Shown piece by piece: positions 8,542 to 17,599 of a stretch of DNA of 64,000 nt. The notes under the pieces are model-generated. The model had not been told where the DNA came from. It worked only from the letters and a program-made list of their open reading frames with translations, and did no database searches. Source of the DNA: Candidatus Margulisiibacteriota bacterium (GTDB lineage Bacteria; Margulisbacteria; WOR-1; O2-12-FULL-45-9; XYB2-FULL-48-7); contig JBAZTH010000002.1 in the NCBI GenBank assembly GCA_041661965.1, positions 124,001-188,000 of the forward strand, read 5' to 3'. The translations under genes and the position numbers were made by a program. The stretch's first letter is position 1, and every line of letters begins with the position of its first letter.

Positions 8542-9414
8542 CTACCAGCTTCTTCCCGACCCGCCGCCGCCACTGCCACCACCGCCAAATCCACCTCCAC
8601 CACCGCCGCTGAACCCGCCGCCACCCCAGGAAGATCCGCCGCCAAAACCACCGCCGAATCCCCCGCCACCGGAAAACGGACCCGCAAAGAATGATAACAC
8701 AAAACCGATAATTGCTCCAACGATCGCGCCGATCAAGCCGGCAATCGAAAAACCGAAAAAGGCACCGAACGCCAGCCCCAATAACCCGGGGATTTTTCCC
8801 GAGAATATTACCGACAAAAAGATCAAGCCGATTATCCCAACGATCAGCCAGAAATCGGAAAAGAAACCAGCCTCGCCTCCATTAGCTGTCGGTTTTTCGG
8901 CCTTGTAATCGCCGCCCAACTCAACTTTTTTCTCCGTCGCGATCCGCTCGGCCAGCGCAGCCGCGCCATTGTAGATCCCGCCGCTGTAATCGCCTTCTTT
9001 GAAACGGGGAACAACATACTCGTCCAAGATCCGACCGGCCCGGGCATCGGTTATGACCCCTTCCAGGCCATAGCCGACCTCGATCTCGACCCGATGGTCG
9101 GCGACGGCAACCAAAAACAATAGCCCGTTGTCCTGCCCCTTTTTCCCGACCCCCCATTTCTCGAAGAGTTTGACGGCATACTCTTTGGGATCAAGCGGAG
9201 CGACCGTTTTAACGGTTACGATCGCCAGTTCGGCGGAGGTCTTTTTTTCCAGGTCGGAAGAGAGATGCCGCAGTTTTTCCGCCGTCCCCTGGTCAAGCAC
9301 CCCGGCAAAATCATTGACGAACCCGACGGCCGCCGGAAATTTAACCTCTTCGCTCCACCCCGCCGCCGAAAGCGACAACCCCAAAACAACTATCAACCAA
9401 AGTTTTTTCAACAT
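8542..9414 (-). CDS. TPM domain-containing protein with glycine-rich tail (YgcG family)
   Basis: A signal peptide (about residues 1-20, ending SAAGWS) is followed by a TPM domain at about residues 30-150, including VNDFAGVLD, the segment DNGLLFLVAVADHRVEIEVGYGLEG and the Arg-rich RAGRILDEYV. Two hydrophobic helices lie near residues 185-245, then an extended Gly/Ser tail (GGGGFGGGFGGGSS...). This architecture is typical of YgcG-like membrane proteins encoded beside lemA. Function unknown; TPM domains have been linked to phosphatase-like activity and to membrane-protein quality control in other organisms. Gap to the upstream TPM gene is 12 bases. Confidence 0.93.
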   Translation of the reverse strand: MLKKLWLIVVLGLSLSAAGWSEEVKFPAAVGFVNDFAGVLDQGTAEKLRHLSSDLEKKTSAELAIVTVKTVAPLDPKEYAVKLFEKWGVGKKGQDNGLLFLVAVADHRVEIEVGYGLEGVITDARAGRILDEYVVPRFKEGDYSGGIYNGAAALAERIATEKKVELGGDYKAEKPTANGGEAGFFSDFWLIVGIIGLIFLSVIFSGKIPGLLGLAFGAFFGFSIAGLIGAIVGAIIGFVLSFFAGPFSGGGGFGGGFGGGSSWGGGGFSGGGGGGFGGGGSGGGGSGRSW

Positions 9415-9426
9415 CTAATCCCCCTT

Positions 9427-10131
9427 CTACAATTTTAGGAAATTAAGCAGGAAAGCAAGCGCGGCGACGGCGACCATCCCGGGAAGGCCAAAGAACAAAT
9501 AACCAAAGAACCCGCCGATAACGATGCTATAACCCATCAGGAAGTCACCGTTGAAAGCGAGCGGCGCCAGCAAGGCAAACAGCAATAAGACACTAAGCGG
9601 GAACAGCCAGCTAAATATTTTATAGCCTGGGGGCTCTTTCTTCGGCCCGCTCATGATCAACTGGGTGACCGCCGTCGTTCCCAGAACGCAGGCTTTAGAA
9701 AAATCGCCGTCGACGAGCGCCCCCAGGATCAAATACTTAAGGTTCTCCCGCGCCTGCTCGTTGAGGACATGGCTGACTCCCTGGCCGGCAACGACCCGGG
9801 CATCCTGCTCCGCCCAGGTAATAATGATCAGGACCCCGTCGTCCAGTTTTTTCGCGGTTTGGCCGACATCCCAGTGCCGATAAAGCTCTTCGGCATAACT
9901 GATAATCTCCAACGTCGAGATCGAATAAAAGATCGCGACCTTCAGATTGACCGAAGTGAACTTTTTCAGCAGGGCGGCTTGCCGTTCGATCTCCGCTTCG
10001 ACGGAAGGAGAAAGCACGTCGACATAATCAGAAACAACGCCTAATTGTTTGGGATAATATTTCTCGGGCTGGGCGAAAGCGGCGGAAAAAAACAAAAACA
10101 GCAAACCGACGATTAATAATGGTCGGTTCAT
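9427..10131 (-). CDS. TPM domain-containing protein, second copy
   Basis: A 234-residue paralogue of the following gene without the glycine-rich tail. It has a signal peptide (about residues 1-20), a TPM domain at about 28-160 (VVSDYVDVLSPSVEAEIE, KKLDDGVLIIITWAEQDARVVAG) and two or three C-terminal hydrophobic helices. It is more divergent: the usual RVEIEVGYGLEG segment reads RVVAGQGVSHVLN. The ATG overlaps the ndk stop by four bases. Two tandem TPM genes plus lemA suggest a membrane module riding on the arginine operon. Confidence 0.85.
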   Translation of the reverse strand: MNRPLLIVGLLFLFFSAAFAQPEKYYPKQLGVVSDYVDVLSPSVEAEIERQAALLKKFTSVNLKVAIFYSISTLEIISYAEELYRHWDVGQTAKKLDDGVLIIITWAEQDARVVAGQGVSHVLNEQARENLKYLILGALVDGDFSKACVLGTTAVTQLIMSGPKKEPPGYKIFSWLFPLSVLLLFALLAPLAFNGDFLMGYSIVIGGFFGYLFFGLPGMVAVAALAFLLNFLKL

Positions 10132-10556
10132 AACCCCGGAAAAAAGATCGCCAGCTCCCGCTGGGCCGAAGCCAAACTATCCGAGCCATGGACCAGGTTC
10201 TTGATAACGCCGTCTTCATTGATAACGTCTTTCTCGCGCAGATCGCCCCGGATCGTCCCCCGCTCGGCCGCCAAAGGATCGGTCGCGCCCATTAACGCTC
10301 TCGTCTTGACGATCGCCCGCTCCCCTTCGACCAAACAAAGTCTGACCGGACCGGAAGTGATGAACTTAACGAGGCCGTCGTAAAAGGTTTTCCCCAGGTG
10401 AGGCAAATAAAGCTCGGCCGCCTGTTGTTCGCTGATGGTCGCCCGGCGATCGACAGCGACTTTAAGCCCGGCCTGGACCAAACGTTTAAATATTTCGTCA
10501 ACTAAACCGCGGGCTACCCCGTCAGGCTTTATCATGAAGAAGGTTTTTTCGGGCAC
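10128..10556 (-). CDS. ndk: nucleoside-diphosphate kinase
   Basis: Transfers the gamma phosphate from ATP to nucleoside diphosphates through a phospho-histidine. The N-terminal MIKPDGVARG and the active-site NLVHGSDS with its catalytic His (about residue 124) are intact; the length of 142 is normal. The start is a GTG at 10556 with GGGAGG upstream, inside the end of argH, giving a 35-base overlap. It overlaps the next gene by four bases. Confidence 0.96.
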   Translation of the reverse strand: MPEKTFFMIKPDGVARGLVDEIFKRLVQAGLKVAVDRRATISEQQAAELYLPHLGKTFYDGLVKFITSGPVRLCLVEGERAIVKTRALMGATDPLAAERGTIRGDLREKDVINEDGVIKNLVHGSDSLASAQRELAIFFPGL

Positions 10557-11910
10557 TTTTGATCGCCTCCCTGACCCTTTTTAGCGCCGTTCCGCCCGGG
10601 AGATCGCGGCTGGCAATACTGCTTTCAGCGGACAAAACCCGGGTCGAATCGTATTCAAAATATTCCGAGAATTCTTTCAATTGTTTGAGGGACATGTATT
10701 CCAACTGCATATTTGATTCTTCGCAGTAAGCGACGATCTTGCCGACTATCTCGTGGGCCTCGCGAAAAGGAACCCCTTTGCGGACCAGGTAATACGCCAG
10801 GTCGGTCGCCGTCAGGAACCCTTTCTTGACCGCCGCCGCCATGATCACTTCATTAACCTTCATCGTGGCCAGCATTTCCGGGTAGATCGACATGACCCCT
10901 TTGACGGTGTCGAGGGTATCGAACAAGGCCTCCTTATCTTCCTGGAGATCGCGGTTATAAGCCAGCGGCAGCCCCTTCATCATGGTCAGTAAGCCGATCA
11001 GATGGCCGAAAACCCGACCGCTCTTTCCCCGGGAAAGTTCCGCCAGATCGGGGTTCTTTTTCTGCGGCATGATCGAAGAACCGGTGGTATAACGGTCGGA
11101 AAGTTCGATGAAATTGAACTCGAAGGAGGACCAAAGGATCAGCTCTTCGGACAACCGGGAAAGGTGCATCATCAGCATTGAGCAGGCGTGAACGAAATCG
11201 ACGGCAAAATCGCGGTCGGAAACGGCGTCCAAGCTGTTTTTGGATATCTTAGCAAACCCTAATTCCTTGGCCAGAAGCTCGCGATTGATCCCAAAACTGT
11301 TGCCCGCCAGCGCGCCGGAACCGAGAGGCATGACGTCGGATTCTTTCTGGCAATTCAAGAAGCGTTCTTTGTCGCGCTGCAGCATTTCGAAATAAGCCAT
11401 TAAGTGGTGCGAAAAAAGGACCGGCTGCGCCCGCTGTAAATGGGTATAACCGGGCATAATAACTTTTTCGTTATTATAGGCTTGGTCAAGCAGGACCGCT
11501 TGGAGCTTTTTAATGAGCAAGACGATCTCGGTCGTTTCGTATTTTACGAACAATCGGGTATCGGTCGCGACCTGATCGTTGCGGCTCCGGCCGGAATGGA
11601 GTTTTTTACCGACATCGCCGACCTTATCGATCAGCGCGCTCTCGATGTTCATGTGAACATCTTCCAGTTCCGGTTTAAGTTTCAGCGAACCGCGCTCGAT
11701 CTCTTTGAGGATCTCTTCCAGCGCTTTGATGATCTTTTTGCATTCCGGGAGGGTCAGGACCTTAGCCTTAAGCAAGGCTTCGGCGTAGGCAATGTTTTGA
11801 ACGATATCCTGTTTGTAAAGCCGGGAATCAAAGTGGATAGAGCTGGAAAAATCTTCAGCCGTTTTGGCTAAAGTGTCCCGAAAACGACCGGACCAGGGTT
11901 TTTTCTTCAT
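10522..11910 (-). CDS. argH: argininosuccinate lyase
   Basis: Last step of arginine synthesis: splits argininosuccinate to arginine and fumarate. The fumarase/ASL superfamily signature GSSIMPQKKNPD is present near residue 275 and the N-terminal WSGRF motif is intact. At 462 residues it is full length. Its ATG overlaps the second sensor gene by four bases, so argH is separated from argG by two membrane sensor genes yet remains translationally coupled. Confidence 0.97.
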   Translation of the reverse strand: MKKKPWSGRFRDTLAKTAEDFSSSIHFDSRLYKQDIVQNIAYAEALLKAKVLTLPECKKIIKALEEILKEIERGSLKLKPELEDVHMNIESALIDKVGDVGKKLHSGRSRNDQVATDTRLFVKYETTEIVLLIKKLQAVLLDQAYNNEKVIMPGYTHLQRAQPVLFSHHLMAYFEMLQRDKERFLNCQKESDVMPLGSGALAGNSFGINRELLAKELGFAKISKNSLDAVSDRDFAVDFVHACSMLMMHLSRLSEELILWSSFEFNFIELSDRYTTGSSIMPQKKNPDLAELSRGKSGRVFGHLIGLLTMMKGLPLAYNRDLQEDKEALFDTLDTVKGVMSIYPEMLATMKVNEVIMAAAVKKGFLTATDLAYYLVRKGVPFREAHEIVGKIVAYCEESNMQLEYMSLKQLKEFSEYFEYDSTRVLSAESSIASRDLPGGTALKRVREAIKSARKNLLHDKA

Positions 11911-13238
11911 TTGCCGCTCCCCTCCAATTGTTTGATCTGCTCCTTCAATTCTATCATCTTTAACTCTCTTTGCACACCAAGGTTTTGGATCTCTTCGATC
12001 TCCTTTTTTTTCTTGATGAGGGCCGCTTTGTCCGCTTCCAGCCGGTCAAGAAGCCTGCTTCGTTCTTCGGCCCGGGCGACCATTTTTTCCAGCGCCTGCA
12101 GCGATTCAAGATCGTCGGCGAACAGCTTTTCCGCCGGAGAACAAGCCTTCTCGATCTCTTCTTTTTTAAAGACCGTGGCCAGGCAGGCCAGGGTCCGGCG
12201 CAGGGCCTGTTCTTTTTGCAAGCGGACGCCCAGTTCCTGCTGCAGCCGCTGTTCATTCTCGATCTCTTGTTCAATATCGGTCAGGTCATGAGCGATAAAA
12301 ACGAGGCCGCCTCCATGCCGCAGGAAGTTGGCCGAAATATCGACCCAGCGCTCGCCGATCTTTAAACGATAGTCCTGGAGTCCCCCTTTTGCGATCACCT
12401 GCTCAATGATCTTTTCAATCACCGCCTCGGAAAAAATAAATTTCTCCGTGCCGGCGTAGAGGATCTTCCCCCTCATGTCGCAAACATAAACCGCTCCCCC
12501 CAACGACTCAATTATTTCCGCCGCGGCGACTTTTGGGGTGATCCGAAAAAGCCCGAATTTGACGATCGAATAAGCGACCATAAAAACCGGGAAGAGCAGA
12601 ACGATCGGGCCGACTGAAGTCGTGTCGATCAAAACGACATAAGGCAGGAAGAGATTGAAGAATCCGACTTCGACAATCCCGATCACGAACGCCAGCACCA
12701 GGTAACCGATCCTTAGCCGGTCGCTTTCCTGCGCGCGGAAATATTTCCAGACCAAAAAGCCAACGCTAAGCAGCGGGCCCAGAACCCAATAAGCGAGATA
12801 GAGCTGGTAAAGAGGGCCCGTGACGACCGTCCCCAGGTAAATATAAGGATACGGATCTGAAAGATACCCTTTGAGGACATAATCCGTAACCAGGGAGAGA
12901 CCGCCAAAAATCAAACCGGGAAGAACGATCAGCCATTTCCACAACGGGAACAGATCTTCATTCTTTGGGAAAACAATCAGCGTATAACTGAACGCGGCAA
13001 TCGAAAACGCCCCGAAAAAATGCGATATTCGGCTGTAAAGCAACTGATGGGCCGGGTCCGGATCGAACATCCTGATAGTCAGGGAAAAGACCCATAAGGC
13101 CAAAGCCCCGAAAGTTAAGGCAAAATTCCGATTGGAAAGATTAGACCGGTTGTTCAGATAGACATAAACGGCCAAAACGGAAAGCGCGGTCCCCGCAAAG
13201 AGCTTTCCGATCAGGTCAAGATAAAAGATCAGGCTCAT
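11907..13238 (-). CDS. 7TM sensor protein with coiled-coil tail, no kinase domain (second of a pair)
   Basis: The first 230 residues hold about seven hydrophobic helices like the 7TM N-terminal region of some histidine kinases. A PAS-like segment follows (GGAVYVCDMRGKILYAG, about residues 250-340), then a long charged coiled coil to the end. No HisKA, HATPase, GGDEF or EAL domain is present, so output must be by protein contact. It is paralogous in design to its upstream neighbour, with four-base overlaps on both sides. Its place between argG and argH suggests sensing linked to arginine metabolism, but that is inference from position only. Confidence 0.8.
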   Translation of the reverse strand: MSLIFYLDLIGKLFAGTALSVLAVYVYLNNRSNLSNRNFALTFGALALWVFSLTIRMFDPDPAHQLLYSRISHFFGAFSIAAFSYTLIVFPKNEDLFPLWKWLIVLPGLIFGGLSLVTDYVLKGYLSDPYPYIYLGTVVTGPLYQLYLAYWVLGPLLSVGFLVWKYFRAQESDRLRIGYLVLAFVIGIVEVGFFNLFLPYVVLIDTTSVGPIVLLFPVFMVAYSIVKFGLFRITPKVAAAEIIESLGGAVYVCDMRGKILYAGTEKFIFSEAVIEKIIEQVIAKGGLQDYRLKIGERWVDISANFLRHGGGLVFIAHDLTDIEQEIENEQRLQQELGVRLQKEQALRRTLACLATVFKKEEIEKACSPAEKLFADDLESLQALEKMVARAEERSRLLDRLEADKAALIKKKKEIEEIQNLGVQRELKMIELKEQIKQLEGSGK

Positions 13239-14542
13239 TTGGTCAACTCCCGGTATTTTTTTTCCAGCTCTTTGAGGGCCTCTTCCCGGCCCGACATCAG
13301 ACGGATGGTCTTTTCCAGCTCCTCCACTTGACCAGCCAGTTCGTCCCTTGACCGATGGACACTCTCCATCAGTTCGGCATATTCTTTAACCAGGGCATAG
13401 ACCGGGCGCAGGATCTCGCCAAGGCTTCCCTCCGTCAGCCGCCGCCAAAGCGCTTCGACCTCGTCCGGACGGTTGGTTTCGGCGAATTCAAAAATCGCCC
13501 GCACAACCGCTTTTTCTTTGTTCAGGGAAAGGTTTTTTTCGGCGGTCATTTTGTGGACCGCTTTTCTAAGCTTAACAACCGAGGTCAGGTCGCGGGCCAG
13601 GTACAAAGCGCCCTTCCCTCCCGAGATCGGGAAAATTGCCAGGCTCACCACGAGGTAGGCCCCGCGTTTTCGCTTTAAATTATAAATCCCTCCTTTTTCT
13701 TGAGAGAAAAAATCGGCAACGGGCTTTCCAACCAGTTCGTCCGGCCGAAACCCGGTCAGGTTCGTTACCGCCGGATTAGCATAGGTTATGATTCTTTCGT
13801 TATCGGCAATGATCAGCGGATCGCTCAAGGTCGTTGAAGCCGCTTCGGCAATTGCCTCTTTGGTCAGATTGGCAACCGGAGCGTAACGAAGCATGCCGTA
13901 AGCGGCGACGGAAGCGATGGTCGAGACGCAAATAATCCCGATGGGGACAAAATTGTAGCCTAAAATCAACAACACCTGATCAAAGATCACAATCAATAAA
14001 GAAGACAAGATCCCGGCCACGATAAAAATCAAGGCCTGGCGGCGATTATAAAATTCTTTAGCCCGCCTTAAAGCCCGGGCTAAATAAAACAGGCCCAACG
14101 CCGTTACGGCTTGAGCGTAAATCATGAACAGAAAAAAAGTCGGTCCCGGGATCAGCCCATAACCGTAAAAACGCTTTTCGAACCCGGCAACGGCATAACC
14201 GGGTAAAATAAACGACACAACCACCAGAGCGGCCAGCGCGTAAAGAAGCGGCCAAATATTAATCTTTTTTCCGGCAAAGAAAGCGGTAAAATACAAGAAA
14301 GAGAATACAATCCCAAACCAAAAAACAACCGCCAAAGCCAGCCAAATCGCGGCCGTCTCCGGCGTGGCGGCAAGGCGAATAAAGGCTTCGGCCAGCGCGG
14401 TTAGAAAAATGGTAATGGTTAAAAGAAAATAATTACGGCTTGTTCCCGAATGAAATCGCGAATGGATAAAAACCCCGAACATTAAGCTCAAACCGCCGAA
14501 CCCGATCAGCGACAGACCGTAAAAGAAAACGAAGGGGGTCAT
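13235..14542 (-). CDS. 7TM sensor protein with PAS domain and coiled coil (first of a pair)
   Basis: I start at the ATG at 14542 (MTPFVFFYGLSLIG), which overlaps the argG stop by four bases; the longer open frame upstream is argG antisense-frame sequence. Seven hydrophobic helices (about residues 1-225) are followed by a recognisable PAS domain at about 238-345 (DPLIIADNERIITYANPAVTN, TGFRPDELVGKPVADFF). A coiled coil runs to residue 435. No histidine-kinase or cyclase output domain is visible. With the next gene it forms a tandem sensor pair inside the arginine operon. Could act as a heterodimeric receptor; partner unknown. Confidence 0.8.
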   Translation of the reverse strand: MTPFVFFYGLSLIGFGGLSLMFGVFIHSRFHSGTSRNYFLLTITIFLTALAEAFIRLAATPETAAIWLALAVVFWFGIVFSFLYFTAFFAGKKINIWPLLYALAALVVVSFILPGYAVAGFEKRFYGYGLIPGPTFFLFMIYAQAVTALGLFYLARALRRAKEFYNRRQALIFIVAGILSSLLIVIFDQVLLILGYNFVPIGIICVSTIASVAAYGMLRYAPVANLTKEAIAEAASTTLSDPLIIADNERIITYANPAVTNLTGFRPDELVGKPVADFFSQEKGGIYNLKRKRGAYLVVSLAIFPISGGKGALYLARDLTSVVKLRKAVHKMTAEKNLSLNKEKAVVRAIFEFAETNRPDEVEALWRRLTEGSLGEILRPVYALVKEYAELMESVHRSRDELAGQVEELEKTIRLMSGREEALKELEKKYRELTK

Positions 14543-15735
14543 TTTTTGATCAGCGCGGCCACCTTGATCGGCAGCCCGAACAGATTGATAAATCCCTCCG
14601 CGTCTTTTTGATTGTAGAAATCTTCTTTTTCGAAGGTCGCCAGGTCCGGCCGGTAGAGCGAACGCTCCGACTTGCGGCCAACAACGAGGCAATTCCCTTT
14701 ATATAGTTTAAGCCTGATCCGTCCGGTCACGTTCCGCTGGGTCGCGTTCACAAAAGCATCCAGCGCCTCTTTAAGAGGAGTGAACCATTGGCCGTTATAG
14801 ACCAGTTCGGCATAGCGCTGGGCGGCCTGCAGTTTATAATGCAAGACATCGCGGTCAAGGGTCAGCCCTTCGAGCGCCTGGTGGGCGGCGTAAAGTATCG
14901 TCCCCCCCGGAGTTTCGTAAACGCCGCGCGACTTGATCCCAACCAACCGGTTTTCAACGATGTCGACCCGGCCGACGCCGTTGCGCCCGCCGATTTTGTT
15001 CAGCTCTTCGATCAGAGGGACCGGCGCCAGTTTGCGGCCATTGACCGCGGTCGGCTCCCCTTTTACAAAATCGACCTCCACATATTCCGGTTTATTCGGC
15101 GCTTTCTGGGGTGAGACGGAAAGGAGGAACATCTCCTCTTTCGGTTCAAACCAGGGATCTTCCAACACCCCCCCCTCATAACTGATATGCCAGAGGTTTC
15201 GGTCCGAAGAATACGGTTTTTTCTTGCTGACCGGGATCGGAATGTGATGCTTTTTGGCGTACTCGATCTCTTCTTCCCGCCCTTTCAACTCCCACTCCCG
15301 CCAGGGGGCGATAACCTTGATCTGGGGAGCCAACGCCATAAAGGTCAGCTCAAAGCGGACCTGGTCGTTCCCTTTGCCGGTCGCGCCGTGGGCCACGGCA
15401 TCGGCCTTTTCTTTGAGGGCGATCTCGATCTGGCGCTTGGCAATGATCGGCCGGGCAATGGAGGTCCCCAGCAAGTACTGGTTCTCGTAGATCGCGCCGG
15501 CTTTGAGCATCGGGAAAATAAACTCTTTGGCAAAAACTTCGCGCAGGTCCTCGATATAGATCTTGGCGGCGCCGGTCTTGATCGCTTTTTCTTTTAACCC
15601 GTCAAGCTCCTCGGCCTGGCCGACGTTGGCGGCGTAAGCGATAACCTCGCAGCCGTAATTATCCTTCAGCCACTTGATCATGATCGAAGTATCGAGACCG
15701 CCGGAATAGGCCAAGACTACTTTTTTCGCAGACAT
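14539..15735 (-). CDS. argG: argininosuccinate synthase
   Basis: Condenses citrulline and aspartate using ATP. The PP-loop AYSGGLDTS lies at residues 9-17 and the conserved GKGNDQVRFE is present. At 398 residues it is normal length. It starts two bases after the argF stop. The order argF-argG-argH is that of an arginine operon, here interrupted by two sensor genes after argG. Confidence 0.97.
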   Translation of the reverse strand: MSAKKVVLAYSGGLDTSIMIKWLKDNYGCEVIAYAANVGQAEELDGLKEKAIKTGAAKIYIEDLREVFAKEFIFPMLKAGAIYENQYLLGTSIARPIIAKRQIEIALKEKADAVAHGATGKGNDQVRFELTFMALAPQIKVIAPWREWELKGREEEIEYAKKHHIPIPVSKKKPYSSDRNLWHISYEGGVLEDPWFEPKEEMFLLSVSPQKAPNKPEYVEVDFVKGEPTAVNGRKLAPVPLIEELNKIGGRNGVGRVDIVENRLVGIKSRGVYETPGGTILYAAHQALEGLTLDRDVLHYKLQAAQRYAELVYNGQWFTPLKEALDAFVNATQRNVTGRIRLKLYKGNCLVVGRKSERSLYRPDLATFEKEDFYNQKDAEGFINLFGLPIKVAALIKK

Positions 15736-15737
15736 AA

Positions 15738-16661
15738 TTAACTCCTTAGTAATTTTACCAAAATCGCTTTTTGAACGTGCAGGCGGTTCTCCGCCTGATC
15801 GAAAACCACTGAATTCGGGCCGTCGATCACCTCATCGGTCACCTCATCGCCGCGATGGGCCGGCAGACAATGCATAAAAATATAGTTAGGCTTGGCTAAT
15901 CTGGTCAGTTCGCCGTTTATCTGGTAAGGAGAAAAAGTTTTCGCCCGTTTTGACTTCTCTTTCTCCTGCCCCATTGAGGCCCAAACATCGGTATAGATCA
16001 CGTCCGCGTCCTTGGCGGCGATAACCGGGTCGTTCAAAATATCGATCTCGATCCCGGCCGACCTTGCGTCTTCCATCGCCAGGCGGGCGATCTCTTCCCG
16101 CGGCTCATACCCCTTCGGCGTGGCGATCGTCAGGTTGATCCCGACCTTGGCAGCGGCGTACATGAGCGAATGGCAGACGTTATTGCCGTCACCGATATAG
16201 GCCATTTTTAAAGAGCGGAGGTTTTTTCCCTTTTTCTCCCTGATGGTAAAAACGTCGGACAACGCCTGGCAAGGGTGAAGCAGGTCGGAAAGAGCGTTGA
16301 TCACCGGGACGCTGGCGTATTTGGCCAGGTCAATAACTTTATGGTGGGAAAAGGTCCTAAGTAGGATAGCGTCGGCAAAACGGGACAAGGTCCGGGCGAC
16401 ATCACCGATCGATTCCCGACTGCCGAGGCCGATGGCTTCCTGGTCCAGATTGATCGCGAGACCGCCGAGTTGCCACATCCCGACCTCAAATGAAACCCGG
16501 GTCCTGGTGCTCGGCTTTTCGAAGATCATCGCCATCGATTTGGCCCAGAGGTATTCGTGCTTTTCACCCCGTTTTTGCTTGGCTTTGAGGTCGGCCGCCA
16601 GGTCGAGGATCGTTTGAACTTGAGCGGTGGTCAGGTCATGAATGGAGATAAAGTCCTTCAT
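15738..16661 (-). CDS. argF: ornithine carbamoyltransferase
   Basis: Forms citrulline from ornithine and carbamoyl phosphate. The carbamoyl-phosphate loop STRTR is at residues 51-55, with HPCQ in DLLHPCQALSD and HCLPAHRGDEV near residue 264. Length 307 is typical. It is the first gene of a roughly 11-kb minus-strand operon. A perfect TATAAT ends six bases before the ATG and no Shine-Dalgarno is present, so the operon message probably starts on the argF start codon. No ARG-box-like operator is evident to me. Confidence 0.97.
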   Translation of the reverse strand: MKDFISIHDLTTAQVQTILDLAADLKAKQKRGEKHEYLWAKSMAMIFEKPSTRTRVSFEVGMWQLGGLAINLDQEAIGLGSRESIGDVARTLSRFADAILLRTFSHHKVIDLAKYASVPVINALSDLLHPCQALSDVFTIREKKGKNLRSLKMAYIGDGNNVCHSLMYAAAKVGINLTIATPKGYEPREEIARLAMEDARSAGIEIDILNDPVIAAKDADVIYTDVWASMGQEKEKSKRAKTFSPYQINGELTRLAKPNYIFMHCLPAHRGDEVTDEVIDGPNSVVFDQAENRLHVQKAILVKLLRS

Positions 16662-16667
16662 AAAGGA

Positions 16668-16673
16668 ATTATA
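16668..16673 (-). promoter_or_regulatory. -10 element of a leaderless-type argF promoter
   Basis: TATAAT on the minus strand, with six bases to the argF ATG. The region upstream is AT-rich (TATTTTTATAG) but no good -35 is seen at 17 bp. Predicted to drive the whole argF-to-5277 operon. Confidence 0.65.
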
Positions 16674-16703
16674 CTATAAAAATAGTAGAAAATGAAAGAG
16701 GAA

Positions 16704-17519
16704 TCAGCCGTTTAAAATTCTTGCGACAGCCGCGGCCTCCCGGCTATTAACGGCGGACCGAAGCGCCCGCGCTTGAATATCGAGCTCTTTCAAGAGCGGC
16801 CGCTTTTCTTCAAAGTCCGGCAGTCCGTAAGCCAGGGAGATATCAAGAAAATCTTCGGCGACCACCCGCGTATAAGCAGCCGCGAAACAAGCCACGACCT
16901 CATCGCGTAACGGTATCTTTAGCCTGGCCGCAACACTATTAATAACTCTCCTGCCTAAGAGAGCGCTCATCTCTCGGGTCAATTCAAAGCCGCCGGAAAA
17001 GAAACCCTTGCCGCCGTAATAAGGGTTGATAAACATTAATTCGGAATCAACAACATCATCGGTAAATCCGCCCAAAAGCGCGTTGATCTCGCTATTGCCG
17101 GCGCGGCTCGCGCCAAGATCAAAACCCAACACCTCCCGGCCGTCTTGTTTAAGCTCCGGAAGCAGGACGAGCCACTGGGAGTATTGTGCCAAATCGGACC
17201 TGAATTTCTCTCCCGCCAGGTTTAATATCCCCCAGGCTCGCTCTTGCATCTGGCCTCTATGCAACAATAGCGCTCCGGCCGGTTCAGCTTGGGGATGGAT
17301 GGCGCTGTCAATTATTTGAGGGGAGAGTTCAACGACTGAATCTGAAGCGACCGTGACCTCTTTGGCGATATTCTGCCAGGATATATATCTATTAGTACCC
17401 GGACCAGTGTAGTAAATCATCCGCAATGGCGTTTCCCTGGCAAGGTCAAACGACCCAAACTTATCGGGCAGCGTTCCTCTGGTTATATATCTTGGGAAAA
17501 CCTTTCCGACAAAAACCAT
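16704..17519 (-). CDS. hypothetical protein, 271 aa, orphan
   Basis: No family recognised. The product is soluble, with a beta-rich N-terminal half (IIDSAIHPQAEPAGALLLHRGQ) and a helical C-terminal half ending in RALRSAVNSREAAAVARILNG. A GGAG ribosome site precedes the ATG. Upstream is a sigma-28-like promoter (17554-17581). It lies downstream of, and in the same direction as, the first kinase gene, with an 80-base gap. It could be a small partner in that kinase locus. Confidence 0.65.
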   Translation of the reverse strand: MVFVGKVFPRYITRGTLPDKFGSFDLARETPLRMIYYTGPGTNRYISWQNIAKEVTVASDSVVELSPQIIDSAIHPQAEPAGALLLHRGQMQERAWGILNLAGEKFRSDLAQYSQWLVLLPELKQDGREVLGFDLGASRAGNSEINALLGGFTDDVVDSELMFINPYYGGKGFFSGGFELTREMSALLGRRVINSVAARLKIPLRDEVVACFAAAYTRVVAEDFLDISLAYGLPDFEEKRPLLKELDIQARALRSAVNSREAAAVARILNG

Positions 17520-17553
17520 TTTATCTCCAGTTTAAAAAATAAAACCTACAGAT

Positions 17554-17581
17554 AATTGTCGAAAAAAATCACTAGTAATTT
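17554..17581 (-). promoter_or_regulatory. sigma-28-like promoter (AAATTA-N14-CGACAATT)
   Basis: On the minus strand, AAATTA (17576-17581, in the context CCTGAAATTA) and CGACAATT (17554-17561) are exactly 14 bp apart. CCTGAAATTA also begins the 19715 site. The -10 is one base off the CGATA core. It precedes the 271-aa orphan by about 34 bases. Confidence 0.5.
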
Positions 17582-17599
17582 CAGGCCATTTTAGGAAAA

